From assembly GCA_025558095.1 (NCBI GenBank), contig JAIVFI010000027.1:310001-374000 (forward strand): 64,000 bases of DNA, read 5' to 3'. Source of the stretch: Hyaloraphidium curvatum. Taxonomy: Eukaryota > Monoblepharomycota > Hyaloraphidiomycetes > Hyaloraphidiales > Hyaloraphidiaceae. Shown in pieces: positions 33,025 through 44,528 of the stretch. Below the pieces are notes generated by a model that was given only the letters and a program-made list of their open reading frames with translations, was not told where the DNA came from and made no database searches. Made by a program: the position numbers and the translations under genes. The stretch's first letter is position 1, and the number at the start of each line of letters is the position of its first letter.

Positions 33025-34780
33025 GGTCGTTCAGGGGGCAAGACGGATCACTGTTGCCCCTCGAACGCACCCGCCCCTCCCGCGCTGCACCCGAGCCAGC
33101 CCGCAACCGACTCCGCGACCACCCGAGCCCGCGACCGTCATCTGAGCTCGAAATGGAGTTCGATCCGCGGCAGTCCGGGCCGGCGCCGTCGTCCGAGGCA
33201 CCGGAGGTGGCGCCGTCCCCCGCAACCGCCGTCCCGCGTGATCCTAGCGCGTCGGGACAATGCAGTCGTCCTCCGAGACGCCCTTGACGGCGGTGAGCAC
33301 CCCAAGACACCCATGGCCAAGGCGAGTGCGGAGAATCTGACCGACCCGAGCAGGGAGACCCGCCGACGCGGCGGCGTCCTGGCCGAGCGACTCCCGCTCC
33401 CCACCACGCCTGCAAGTCTCCATCTCGGCTGCCCATCTGAACGAGTAAGTGTTTCGAGGGGCAAGTGGTCGAGATTGGGGCCATTGATTGTCGCCGGCGG
33501 AATCCTCGGCGGGCAGGCGAGCCGGAGCAGCCGCCAGCGACTGCGCGCCATCCGACGCCCGGCGATGGTCGAGGCCCCCAACTGCGACGGATCCGCGGCT
33601 TTGGATCGTCCTGGAACAGAGGGCGCCCGCGGAAGCGGCCTCTGGAGGCCGCACCGAGGCAGACGGCGCGGGGCAAGTCGGCGCTGACTGTGCGCGGCCG
33701 TCGCCCCCTCCGCTCGCCGAGGGGGCCATCTGAACGGCCGACACGCCGCCGGCTGGAAGAAAACCAGGCATGACGGTCGACCAGATGCTCAGACGCGTGC
33801 TGCAGCGGCCGCTGAGGGCAGTCGGGCGGGCCTCGTCGGCAGTTGCACCAACTCGGCCACGCCGAGCTGGGGACGCGCCGGCGATGGAGAATCCACCGCC
33901 CTGCGGCGGAGGGCGCCGGCATTTGCTGTTTCACGGCATGTTTTGCCCGCTCCGCCTGGTTTCGGCGGCGAGTTCTGCGGGCAGCGATCGCGGTCGTTTT
34001 GGGCGCCCATGCGCCGCCCTGCGAACTCCATCTCGGATCGCAACTCGCCCCACGGCGGACACCCCTTCTGCCCCGTACTTTCGCGGCGCAGAACGTCGCG
34101 CGGACGCGTTTCCCGGACCTTTATCCCTTTCCCCGCCCTCGGCGCACGCCTGCGACCGCCCCCGAGCGCCCCAAGCCGGGCGGGGCAGCGCGGGACCGCG
34201 GCACCGGCGGGCACCTTCCTGCGCCGCTGCTGGGCTCGGGACACCGCGCAATCATGTTGGGAGATGGAGATTCGGGCGCCGCCGCGCCCCGGCCCACCAA
34301 GGCCGCGGTGGCAGAGGCGGAGAAGAAGGTCCGGGGGGAGAGGGCAGGCGATGCCTTGGAGGCCGCCAGGGCCGTCGCTGTGGAGCGCGGACTCTCTCGG
34401 GAGGCAGCGGCGGCTGCTGCGGGCACCAGGGAGCTCCGGGAGCTGCTTCGCCGCCTGCCCAAGACGACATACCTCGACGAGTGCGCCGTTCTGGTTGGTA
34501 CAGGCGCTGCCGCCGTTCCAATCCGCTGCCTGACGCTTGGCCCGTGCTTCGCGTACCAGAACGCCCATTCACTTGTCGTTCGCGGCGGCGTCGAGGAAGA
34601 TTGGCAGGGAAGGATATCGAAGGAGCGGGCGAGGGCGATGGCTTTCAACAGGGTTGGCCCAGGATACCGCAGCTGCCGCGATCTCGCCGATCTCACCTCC
34701 GTTGTCAACCGCAGGCTTGCTGGGAGAAGCAGGAGGAGAACAACAACCGCCAGAGGTCCAAGAGGGAAGTCCTGCGCATC
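33025..34780 (+). repeat. Segmental duplication, copy b
   Basis: About 1.75 kb matches 42420-44115 in the same orientation. It includes the non-coding upstream part, the promoter (GGACACCGCGCAATCATG near 34237) and the first three exons of the gene starting at 34254. A part (33130-33380) also matches copy a in inverse orientation. Confidence 0.85.
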
Positions 34781-37700
34781 ATGCGCCTGTACAGGACGAT
34801 CGACGGTGAGCCCTTTCTCGCGGCCTGCGCCGCCGGCCATCACGATCTCCTGGGCAAAAGCTGACCATCCTTTGCACCAGAGTGGAGCTCTCCGAGCGGA
34901 AACTCGAAATCCAAAGGTACCGCCGCGGACGCGATCGTGCGTACCCAGCATCGGTCTCATCCCTCCTTTTCCTGTCGGCAGGAACCTCGTGCACGGGTCA
35001 GCAGACCCCCACCAGCGGGACGCCTCCAGTTCTCCCTCCGCCCCCTGCGCACGCCGGCTCCGCGTGCTCGTGCTCGGAGCACGTCGAGCACCTCGCCCAA
35101 TCCGCCCCCAGCGATCACGCCCGCGCCGGGACCGAGTGCGAGGATACAATCATCGCAGAGATCCAGCATCTGCTGGACGGCGTGCACGACGAGGGAGGGG
35201 AAGACTACAACGAAGCTGAGGAGGACGCCAACTGTGGGCTACCGCAGTCTTGCGCGTCCAGCTGCGGCATTTCCTGACTGTCGCCTCCGCAGGGGCAAAG
35301 CTGGGGGAGCTCGTCCGCCGCCTCGGATTGGACCTCGACTCGTTGGAGCAGCTGACGGAGGACGAGTTGGGGGGGGATGAGGACCCTCTGCGGCTTCGCG
35401 GTGGGGCTCCCCCTTTCGAGCAAGACCGCAAGCGCAAGGCCCCCGATGCAGCGGCCGGCAAGAACAACGATTCCGAGCCCGGCGAGAACGCCGTCAAGGG
35501 TGGTGAGTGCCGATCGGTCTTTTGCTGTGCCGCGGAGGTGCTAACGGTCTTCATGGCTCAAGCACGATCGCCCAACGCGCGACAGCCGCCGTCGGGACAA
35601 GAGCACCTCGGCGAGTCCTCCGCAGAAGCAAACAAGGTACTCGCAAGCCTCTGCTGCCCAACGCCTCGTCTTTGGTGCTGACACGCTTGCGCCGTGCAGA
35701 AACCTCGCAAGGGCAAGTCCAAGGCGGATGCGACGCCGCACGCTTTGGCCGACCACCCGCTTCTCACACGGACGCCAACGGCGCCGAAGAAGGTGGTCGT
35801 CGCTCCTTGCCCTCGCGTCGTCGTCCCTCGCTGACCTTCTTTCCCGCCGTCAGGGCAAGGCCAAGCAGCCCAAGGACGACGGTGCGGTCTCGGGATCCGG
35901 ACAACCACAAGTCGGTCAAGGCGTGCTTGGGCAAGCCGACACCGAGCAACCCCTTTGGGTCACGGGGGACCCGTTCAACCTTCCAGATCGCGAGCAGCGC
36001 CTCACTGCCGCCCGCGGTGCGTTGGCCTCGCGGAGTGGCCCTCCTTTCCGGTTCTGACCCGCCCTTGACTCGCAGAGGAAACTCAGAGGCGGCAGGCGCA
36101 GCAGCTCGTCCGGAAATTCGGCCTCAAGGACCTCGATCCGGAAGTCGCGCAGGTCGACCCGCTGTCCATCAAGCCCACCGAGACGATCCTCAAGGAGGCC
36201 AAGGCAGCAGTTCTGCTGCAGTACCCCAAGACACTCGCCTGGATCGAGCGGGACGACGGCGGGGAAGAGGGCCGGAGGCAACGCAGCAAGATCTTCGGCA
36301 GGTCAGTCATCAAGCAGCTGCTCAAGCTGTACATACTCGTTGCAATGAACCGGGTGGGTTGGAACGGTATGGCTCTCTGATCTCGATGCTCACGTTGTTC
36401 CCCCCCGCAGAAGCATGGCCGCCCTCCGCTGGAGCGCCCAAAATGCTCGAGACCCGGATGCCCGGCGACGCTGGTCGACATCGGACACGGCACTGCGCCC
36501 CACGATGGGAACTTGGATCCCACCAACAAGCTGGGGAACGCAGCTGCGCTGTGCCATTCGGGCACCGTCGATGATCGCCAGACACTCATTGCGGACGTCA
36601 ACACCTCGGACTCGGACTTTGTTTGTGTGCACTGCAATCGCACCGCGCCGGACACCAGCTGCGGCGTTGCCGCACAATTGTTTCGAGACCGCGTCGAGGA
36701 GCTCGGAGGGGACGTGGAGGCCGCGATAGCGGAGAAGGACCCGTTCGTCGCGCAAGCGATGCGGTACAAGGTGGTTACCGGCTGCCAGTTCGAGGCGTGC
36801 CCTTGGAACGGCAAGGGGACCGACGGTGGGCACGTTGTCCCCGCGGAGATGGACATGGGAAGTCAGCCCGAGGAGGACGAGAGCCCATGGGGGAAGCACG
36901 GTCAAGGCCTCTACGATGGACTAGGCGGCGGCGTGGAGGAAGAGGAGCAGGAGGTGGACCAGGGGGCAGAGGATGCTTGGGAGGCCTGTCTGGCAAAGCT
37001 TGGGAGGGAGCGGAGGGCGCAGGCAGACGGCGCACGGATGGGCGACGATCTTTTCGAGGAGGGCGAGGAGTCTGGGGACCAGGACGCCGGCTCAGGTGAC
37101 GACGTGAAGGTGAAGCCACCGTTGGGACTTGTGGTGCGTTTGCTTGGATCCGTGGGAGACGACGCAGTTGAACTAATCACGGATGCAGACCTCGGAACGC
37201 GGGAGCTTCCGGCCTACCCACGAGTTTATGGCGCGCGAGTTCCCCCAGTTTCCATCCTTTCCGTTCTTCCAAGACGGCTCAGGACGCATCGGTGCTCTCA
37301 AGAACGCCTCCAAGTTCACCATGGCATGCAGCGGCCAACTCCGCCGATACGCCGATCAACCTGACAAGATTGAGCGTTTGCTGAACCTCCAGCTCCAGGT
37401 TTTCTCAACGCGGTACGTCTTCCACAAGGTGTGCCACGCGGAGTACGACCGCATCACGTTCGTAAGCTCTGACGATATCGGATTGCTCTCCCTCATGGTC
37501 ACCTCCACCTCAAGTTCGGCTGCTCGTCCATCACCAAGGTCGAGTACTGGGACGTCATCAGCAAGATCGATGTCGTCGAGGTCTTCGAGGGCCGCGCGGT
37601 GCTCTCCGAGGACGGCAAGTTCAGGAACGGATCGCGCCACATCGACTGCAAGACGTGCTGCTTGTACTGCTCCGAGACCCGGAAGGTCAGTTTGAACTGC

Positions 37701-38495
37701 GTGAAGCCGTCCTTCCAGATCACAATCTCATCTTTGCGCCGCACAGGCAGACGGCATCGTCTGCGGCTACTGTCGCAACTACCCCTCTGGCAATGTTTGC
37801 CGGCTTGCCTACCTCGCCGACAAGCTAGGGGAGGAGTACGCCCTCAAGTTCTACCGCGGCGAGATCTTCAGGCACCACGGGACGGGCGCGACCGTCAAGT
37901 GCGGCCGCCGCTGCTGCACCTGCGTGGGGTGGGTGCCCGTGACGATCATCGCCGTGCGACGGAACTGACTCTGCCTTCCGCCGTCAGTCTCCCTCCGGGT
38001 GGACAGTGCCCTCCCTGCTCGGAAGTCGACGCCAAGGGCAACCGCAAAGGCTCTATCGACAGGTGCATGATCAAGAAGAGCATGGAGGAGGCCAGGGCGG
38101 GCGAGATCCCCACCGAGACCGAGGTCGACATTCCTTTCTTCTGGACCGTGATCCTGCGCGAGCTCAACATCGCGGCGGAGTTCCGCACCAAGCGGAATGA
38201 GCAGAAGGATTCGCAGGATGACTACGTGCGGGACGACGCAGGCAACGTGATCAGGATGTGGCACATGTTGCAAGCCGACCGCAACGTCCCGCACCGGCGC
38301 CTCCGGTGCCCCTGCTGCTTCTGCCAGGGCTTCTCGATCGCCGGCAGCAAGAAAGCAGGCTGCGTCCCGTGCCAGAGCGAGCGGAGCCAGGAGCGCGAGC
38401 GGTGCAAGTTCGTGAAGGCAAAGGGTGCTGCTCCGACGGAGTGGCTGTTCGAGTACGCCAAGGAGCAGGCGGCGTTGGCGGCTGACGATGCCTAG
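34254..38495 (+). CDS. Long multi-exon Cys-rich protein with HNH-like zinc centre
   Basis: I traced about 17 exons with GT..AG introns of 47-75 nt, starting at ATG 34254 and ending at TAG 38493-38495. The first exons encode an Ala/Glu/Arg helical domain (KAAVAEAEKKVRGERAG), followed by Ser/Pro and Lys-rich linkers. A helical region (LILVAMNR near 36350) precedes PKCSRPGCPATL and, 65 residues on, FVCVHCNRTAPD. That CxxxxC..H..CxxCN pattern resembles treble-clef/HNH (endonuclease VII-type) centres. A long acidic stretch then leads to Cys-rich segments CKTCCLYC, CGYC, CGRRCCTC-CPPC and CPCCFCQGF with CVPC near the end. No known family is certain. A truncated, frame-shifted copy lies at 43635. 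It may be a nuclease or DNA-binding protein of a mobile element. Confidence 0.5.
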
Positions 38496-38626
38496 GCAAT
38501 AGATTGTTGGCAACCTCCGTTTAGCGCCTTCCTTCGTCCATTGGATGTTTTGATTCGTACGGGGTCCATTCCGGCGCGATACAGCTGGGCCGATTCGACG
38601 CGAGCGCAACAAACACCACCAATTGT

Positions 38627-38821
38627 GTCGCTCCCGTCCCCGTCCCCCTAAAGAGATGGTTTTTGCTGTCGGCCGGGGGGGGGCGGGAGAAAGGGGGGTG
38701 AGATGGTTTTGCTGTCGGGGGCTCCTCCGTCGCTCCCGTCCCCGCCCCCCTGAAGAGATGGTTTTTGCTTGTTCGGCACGGGGGGGGGGAGATGGTTTTG
38801 CTGTCGGGGGGCGCGGAGGAG
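38627..38821. repeat. Minisatellite of two G-rich units
   Basis: A unit of about 95 bp is repeated twice. Each has GTCGCTCCCGTCCCCG, then GAAGAGATGGTTTTTGCT or its TAAAGAG variant, a G run of 8-10, and GAGATGGTTTTGCTGTCGG. The units lie just downstream of the Cys-rich gene. They also contain an internal half-repeat of AGATGGTTTTTGCTGTCGG. Confidence 0.8.
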
Positions 38822-39373
38822 CGGGACGACTGCAAGGCAACAAGAGACGTCCCTGGACATGACGTTCTCAACAACGCCCCGCGACGCTAGACTGGTCAGG
38901 CAGCTGCTCTGTCTGTCCCGGAAGCTTTGCTGTCACGAGGGGGGTTTCACAGGCGTTGAAGTCGATCCCCGTGTGGCGGCACGGGCCGCCTGGGTTAACA
39001 CTTTCCTATTTGGGGACTTCATTCCGAACCGGGTGGACTCATCGGGAGGCATAGAGGTTGCGGAGGCGAACGGTCGTACACTTGTACGGTCGTACAGTTG
39101 TACGGCCGTAGAGCTGTGGGACTCCACCACGCACCAGCCGACCCCGTAGAATATACAAGCAGCGCGAAATGTAGTAGAGGGGACTGTTCCGCTCGGAAGG
39201 CGAACCGTTCGGAATCCGGTCTTCGCGTGATTGCGAGGTCCGAGTTCCGTGACCGGCGTCCCCTTCTGAGAAACCTTCCGCAACCCGAAAGTCACTTTCA
39301 CTCGTGCAAGGTGCGACTAAATCGCAAGCAACCATCGTTGAAGATCAAACAAACATTCTTGCCAGCTGTTGCG

Positions 39374-40698
39374 ATGTCCCAACAGCATCTCGTCGACCGC
39401 CGGGACGTCGCCCAGAAGCTGTGGCGGGGCGGGATGTGCCAGACGAGTTGGATATGCCGCGCGTTCGGGGTGGACCGCAGCACCTTCTGGCGATGGATGA
39501 ACGTCGCACGGGAGTTCGAGCGCGAATTCGGGGTAGCCATCTCGCAGCAGACCGTGTCGCGTATTCTGGGCGAGCAGGGCATCGTGAGGAAGAAGCTAAA
39601 GTTCGTCAGCCCCGAAGCCATGGCCCAGCCGGAGCGTCACGTTACCTTCCATGAGCGCATCGCCGGCGTGGAGCCCGAAAACCTCGCCGCCCTCGACGAG
39701 TCGAGCTTCCACATCAACGAGGGCCCACGCACGGCTACGCTCGCAGGGGCCAGGAAGCCGTCGTCGACAGGAGCGGCGACCGCGGCACCAAGCTCACCCT
39801 GGCTCTCTGCTTGTCCATGGTGCCCAGGCCGAGCAACTACGGCGGCTGCGTCGTGTCGTATGCGCTCTATGAGGGCAACATGAATGGCGACCGCTTTGTA
39901 CGCTTTCTCGGAACCATCGGAGCAGGCCGGCGCGCCCAGCAGCACGGAGACGGCGACAGGCAGAGCGGGGAACGGACTTCCGAGGAGCTCGTAGTCATCG
40001 CCGACAATGCTGGCTACCACGGCTCGCCGGTGCGGAAGACCAAGGACGCGGACGGCCAGACTGTTTACCGGGACTCGTCGGCCACGAAGTCGCACCGCGC
40101 GGTGCACGATGCCGCCAAGGCGAACGGGCTGCGGATGACTTACATGCGCCCGCGTTCACCGCAGTTCAATCCGACGGAGCCCACGTTTTCCGTCATCAAG
40201 CTACGGGTGAGGAAAGACTGCCCGACCACGATGGAGGAGCTCATCGTCTCCATCCGCAGCGCCATCGACTACGTCGCTACCATGGACCTGTCGAAGATGT
40301 TTCGGCACTGTCTGAAGGCGAGCAAGACCGAGTACGACCTCGTCGGCCCTGAAGCAGCACAGAAAGCCGATCAAGATGAGGAACTGAATGGAGAGAACGA
40401 GATCGTCATTGGCGCAGCTTTAAGGCGGCCTGCAATCGTTCACTTACGTAGATGCCCGCCTTTTTCGCCTCTGACCAACCGCAGCGCGTGTCAGGAGAGG
40501 CCGTGGGAGGCCGGTCCTGGCCTGCGGGATCGGGAGAACGGGGAGACGGGGTACGGGGGCTTTATCCGAACGTTCGGGTTGTACAGGCAAAGATCTATCG
40601 GTTTATATAGTCCGGTCCGCGCCAGCGTGAGGCGTAGGTGCGTGTGGCGGAGCCAGGAAGAGTCCGGGAAAGCCTCAGAACCTTCCAGGGTGGCGTAG
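39374..40698 (+). pseudogene. Tc1/mariner/IS630-type DDE transposase with a frameshift
   Basis: The frame from ATG 39374 encodes a helix-turn-helix region (SWICRAFGVDRSTFWRWM, then ISQQTVSRILGEQGIVRKKL) and the first catalytic Asp in LAALDESSF. Near 39725-39732 a missing base moves the sequence to a second frame, which reads HGYARRGQEAVVDRS, then the second Asp in VVIADNAGYHG and the third acidic residue in FNPTEPTFSVIK. The two HTH halves are closer together than usual. The frame runs on to a stop at 40698, into unrelated DNA, so the true C-terminus is unclear. No terminal inverted repeats were found by eye. Confidence 0.75.
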
Positions 40699-41556
40699 TC
40701 CCTGACAGCGCGTGGTGGCGAACAAATAGTTCCAAATCCGTTCCAGATCGAAATGGAGAATCGCGCGCATGGACTGCTGGCGATCCCCGGTGCTTGCCTT
40801 GTCCTTCTTGATCGCGACCATGAGGTCGGCAATGGTGTCGCTTAGCGCCGGATTGCCAAACCTCCGTCTCGATCAGTTCTCTAGCCGCCTGTTTCATGCC
40901 GGTCCACTCACCATCTTCCGCTCGGATCCTTGTAGAACCGCATGGCAGTGACATCGAAAAGATCACCGAACAATTTTGATATGGCTGAGCGATGCTTGAC
41001 TATGGTGTTGAACTATGAAAGAGGGTGAGCATCGGGAATGCGCCGCCGTGGTGTCCCACTTTCAGTGCCAGCTCCAGCCAAAGGTGAACGAGGTACGCCA
41101 TGATGTAGTTCATCTGGTCGATAGACGGAGGGCCCGGCTCGTAGTCCGGCACACCCCCGCCGCGGACGAAAGAGATGTACCGCTGCTGAATGCTGTTTGA
41201 AAAGATAAGCATCCGCTTAACTGGCCTGGGGCAAAAGGAAGCTACCTCTTGTGTTCGTTCTTTGTCGATTCTTCGAGCCTGAACTTGGAAAGCTCGCCGC
41301 CCGCCTCGGCGAGCTCGTCAATAGGACGGCGGAGTGCCGCCGTCCCCCTGTCCGCTCCCTCGTTCTGCTCGCCGCCGTCGGCCAACTCCTCCACGTCCGC
41401 AAGATCCTCGTGTTCCATCTGGCCCAGCTCGTCCTCCCGTTAGCCGAAGGCCACCGACGGGTCCATGGAAGCGGATAGCGCGGCAAGTCGCTCGCGGCCC
41501 TCGTGCATCAACTCCTGCAGCGTGCCGTGCCGCGCCGGCGGCAGCTGCGAAGCCAT
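40690..41556 (-). pseudogene. Tyrosine-recombinase-like (Crypton-type?) N-terminal relic
   Basis: Minus-strand pieces read as one protein. ATG 41556 starts MASQLPPARHG. An in-frame TAA lies at 41440-41442, then comes an acidic helical stretch (EDLADVEELADGGEQ). The next exon has QQRYISFVRGGGVPDYEP and NYIMAYLVHLWLELALK. Across a 47-nt intron it continues FNTIVKHRSAISKLFGD. A last piece is STGDRQQSMRAILHFDLERI. The order, short helices with P..P, YI..YL and NTI..RSAIS, resembles the core-binding domain of tyrosine recombinases. The catalytic R..HxxR..Y domain is not present; the sequence ends against the transposase. The assignment is tentative. Confidence 0.35.
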
Positions 41557-42419
41557 AGCAGTTTTCTCGGCCGATTTCTACGCGTCCGTTTTCCACTGGT
41601 CAGATTTCTGCGAAGTTCGGTTTAGAGCGAGAAGCGTCTCGGACTCTTAAGTCCCCATTGAGTCCCCAGCTCTGGCGAGGAGTCCAGCTCTCCTACACCC
41701 CGATGAATGGCTCGTGCGTGAATGAAAATAAGGAAACGAGCCTTTGATAGTGCTCTACTTCGTATATGTCGGAACTACGCGGGCCGCCGGCTTGCAGGGG
41801 GCTCGGAAGGACGAACCCGCCATCTTCCGGCCCTCGCTGCTCTCGACAATCCCACCTTCCAGACCTCGCGGTGCCAGCGAATCCAGTCAATTTATCTTTT
41901 TCTTTGCCGCTGTCTGCATAGATTAGCGGCGGATCGCCTGCCGGCCGAGAAAAGGCCAGATGCGACGGCGCCAGCGAGAAATTCACCCCGGGCGTATCTC
42001 GAGGATCCCCCTCCGCCGTGCCCTCAAAATCCCGCCCGATCGGCCCGCTGGGTGTTCCGGTACCCTAATTTGCCCGGATCCGCGGTCCGCTGCGCGGTCG
42101 GAGCGTTCTGGTCCCAGGAAACTGATTCAATTAGTCGTCGCAATTCAGGGTCCTGCGCGGAATCACGGTTTCCGAGTCCCCCGGGGAGAATGTAGATACA
42201 CCAAGGGCTAATCCTGAGGCCGCGCGATCCCACTGATCAGTGTTTAGGTCGCGGTGTTTAGGTCGCCACGCGGTGCGCGGCAGGTGTCCAGCTAGTTTTG
42301 CGTGGGGGAGTAAGGGCGGGCGGGGGACAGATGCCACAGCAAATCACAATTGCGATTCCTAGCTTCATTTGTTTGACTCCTTTCGGAATCTGTGTCGCCG
42401 GCATTCGCGGCCCTTCGTG
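41557..42419. other. Intergenic between relics
   Basis: No gene or repeat is recognised. Several short AT-richer patches occur (41730-41920, 42120-42260). Confidence 0.4.
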
Positions 42420-44115
42420 TGATCCGGGGTTTCAGAGGGCACGCGTGATCACGCTTGCCCCTCGAACGCCATGCCGCGTCCCCGCCCCCCTTCCGCGCCA
42501 CACCCGAGCGCAAAACAACGCCCGTGATCCCATTCTATGCTCGAAATGGAAGCCGGATCCGGGGCATTCCCGCCGGCGCCGTCGCCCGAGGCAGCCGAGG
42601 GCGCGCCGTCCCCCTGACCGCCGTCCCACGTGATCCACGCGTGTCGGGAAGATGCCGTCGTCCTTCGAGACGGCCGGGACGATGGTGGGCACCTCAAAAC
42701 ACCGATGAACATGCCGAGCATGGAGAAGCTGGCCGGTTCGAGCTGGGAGACCCGCCGACCCGACGCCCACTTCACGGGGGACCGACTGCCGCTCTCCACC
42801 ACGCCTCCAAGTCTCCATCTCGGTGACCGTGTGTTCCCATGGATAGGCGGTCGAGATTGGGGCCCACTGGTTGTCGCCGGCGGAATCCTCGGCGGGCACG
42901 CGAACCGGAGTTGCCCCGAGCGACCGTTCGGAATCCGACGCCCGGCGATGACCGAGGCTCCAAGGCTCGATGCCGGAAAAGTTTCCCACCCTCCTGGAGC
43001 AAGATGAACCCGCAGAAGGGGCCTCCAGAGGCCGACCGAGGCGGGCGACGCGGGGCAAAGAGACGCTGACTGTGCGCAGCCCGTCGCCCCCTCCGCTCGC
43101 CGAGGAGGCCATCTGAACGGCCAACACGCCGCCAGCGGAAGGACAGTCGATCATGACGCCCGATTGGAGGCCTAGACGCGTGCGGCAACGCCACTCGAGG
43201 GCAGTCGGGCGGGACTCGTTGGCCGTCGCACCAACGTGATCACGGCTGGCCGCGACGCGCCTGGGAGGGGGAATCCCCCCGCCCGTCTGCGGCAGGCGTC
43301 GTCATTGGCTGTTTTGCGACGGATTTGGAGTGCTCCGCCCGGTTTGGCGGCGAGTTGGTCGCGCCGCGATTGGTTGGGTTTTGAGGGACCGGCGGCGCCC
43401 CTGCGAACTCCTTTCGAATCGCAACTCGCCCCGCGGACGGACACCCCTTCTGCCCCGCACTTTCGCGGCGCAGAACGTCGCGCGGACGCGTTTCCCGAAA
43501 CTTCGCCCTTTTCCCGGCCTCGGCGCACGCCTGCGACCGCCCCCGAGCGCCCCAAGCCGGGCGGGGCAGCGCGGGACCGCGGCACCGGCGGGCACCTTCC
43601 TGCGCCGCTGCTGGGCTCGGGACACCGCGCAATCATGTCGGGAGATGGAGACTCCGGTGCCGCCGCGCCCCGGCCCACCAAGGCCGCGGTGGCGGAGGCG
43701 GAGAAGAAGGTCCGGGGGGAGAGGGCAGGCGATGCCTTGGACGCCGCCAGGGCGGTCGCTGTGGAGCGCGGTCTCTCTCGGGAGGCAGCGGCGGGTGCTG
43801 ATGGCACCAGGGATCTGCGGGAGCTGCTGCGCCGCCTGCCCAACACGACCTACCTCGACGAGTGCGCCGTTCTGGTGGGTCTGGCTGCCGCCGTTCCAAT
43901 CCGCTGCCTGACGCTTGGCCCGTGCTTCGCGTGCCAGAACGCCCATTTGTCGATCATTCGGGGCGACGAGGAGGTGAAGTGGCAAGGGAACATGTCGAAG
44001 GAGCGGGCACGGCGATGGCTTTCAACAGGGTGGGTCGGGGCGGCAGCTGCCGCGATCTCGCCGATCTCATCTCCTTTGCCAACCGCAGGCTTGCTGGGAG
44101 AAGCAGGACGAGAAC
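42420..44115 (+). repeat. Segmental duplication, copy c
   Basis: It matches copy b (33025-34780) over most of its length, with scattered differences. The match ends at the third exon of the duplicated gene near 44115, next to DNA belonging to the second SDR region. Confidence 0.85.
43635..44113 (+). pseudogene. Truncated second copy of the Cys-rich HNH-like gene
   Basis: ATG 43635 starts MSGDGDSGAAAPRPTKAA, nearly identical to the first exon of the gene at 34254. Intron 1 (GTGGGT...GCCAG) and exon 2 (NAHLSIIRG) are kept. In exon 2 one base is missing where the intact gene has GCGAGGGCGATGG, shifting the frame before the next intron. Exon 3 (ACWEKQDEN) is the last recognisable part, and all later exons, including the zinc-centre region, are absent. 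Confidence 0.75.
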
Positions 44116-44528
44116 GTGAGTTCTCCTGTCGGCCGGCCCCAATGGCCGTCGCTTCGGCACGACCTGATATCATCCTTCACTATAGAATCGGGTTCTTGTT
44201 TTGCTGGCGAGTTCGTCGCGCCGCCATTTTCCGAGCTTCCCTCCTTATTGCACGTCGCCCCATGGACGGACACCTCTTCTGCCCCGCCTTTTGCGGCGCA
44301 GAACATCGCGTGGACGCGTTTCCCGCGCCCTCGCTCCTCTCCCGCCCTTAACGCGCTCGACCGGCTTCCCCGCTTTCGGCGCTTTCCGACAAAGCTGGCC
44401 AACTTGTGTCTCCGCAAAAGAGCATCAATTGAATGAATGCACCACGATTCAAGATGTACACCACCATGAAAAGCTCTGTCACTGCTCAAGACGTGGGTTT
44501 TCGTGACCACCACAAGCCTCCAGCCTCT

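Noticed and set aside
38627-38821. CRISPR-like array
   Set aside because: Only two units, no regular spacers, eukaryotic context; a minisatellite explains it.
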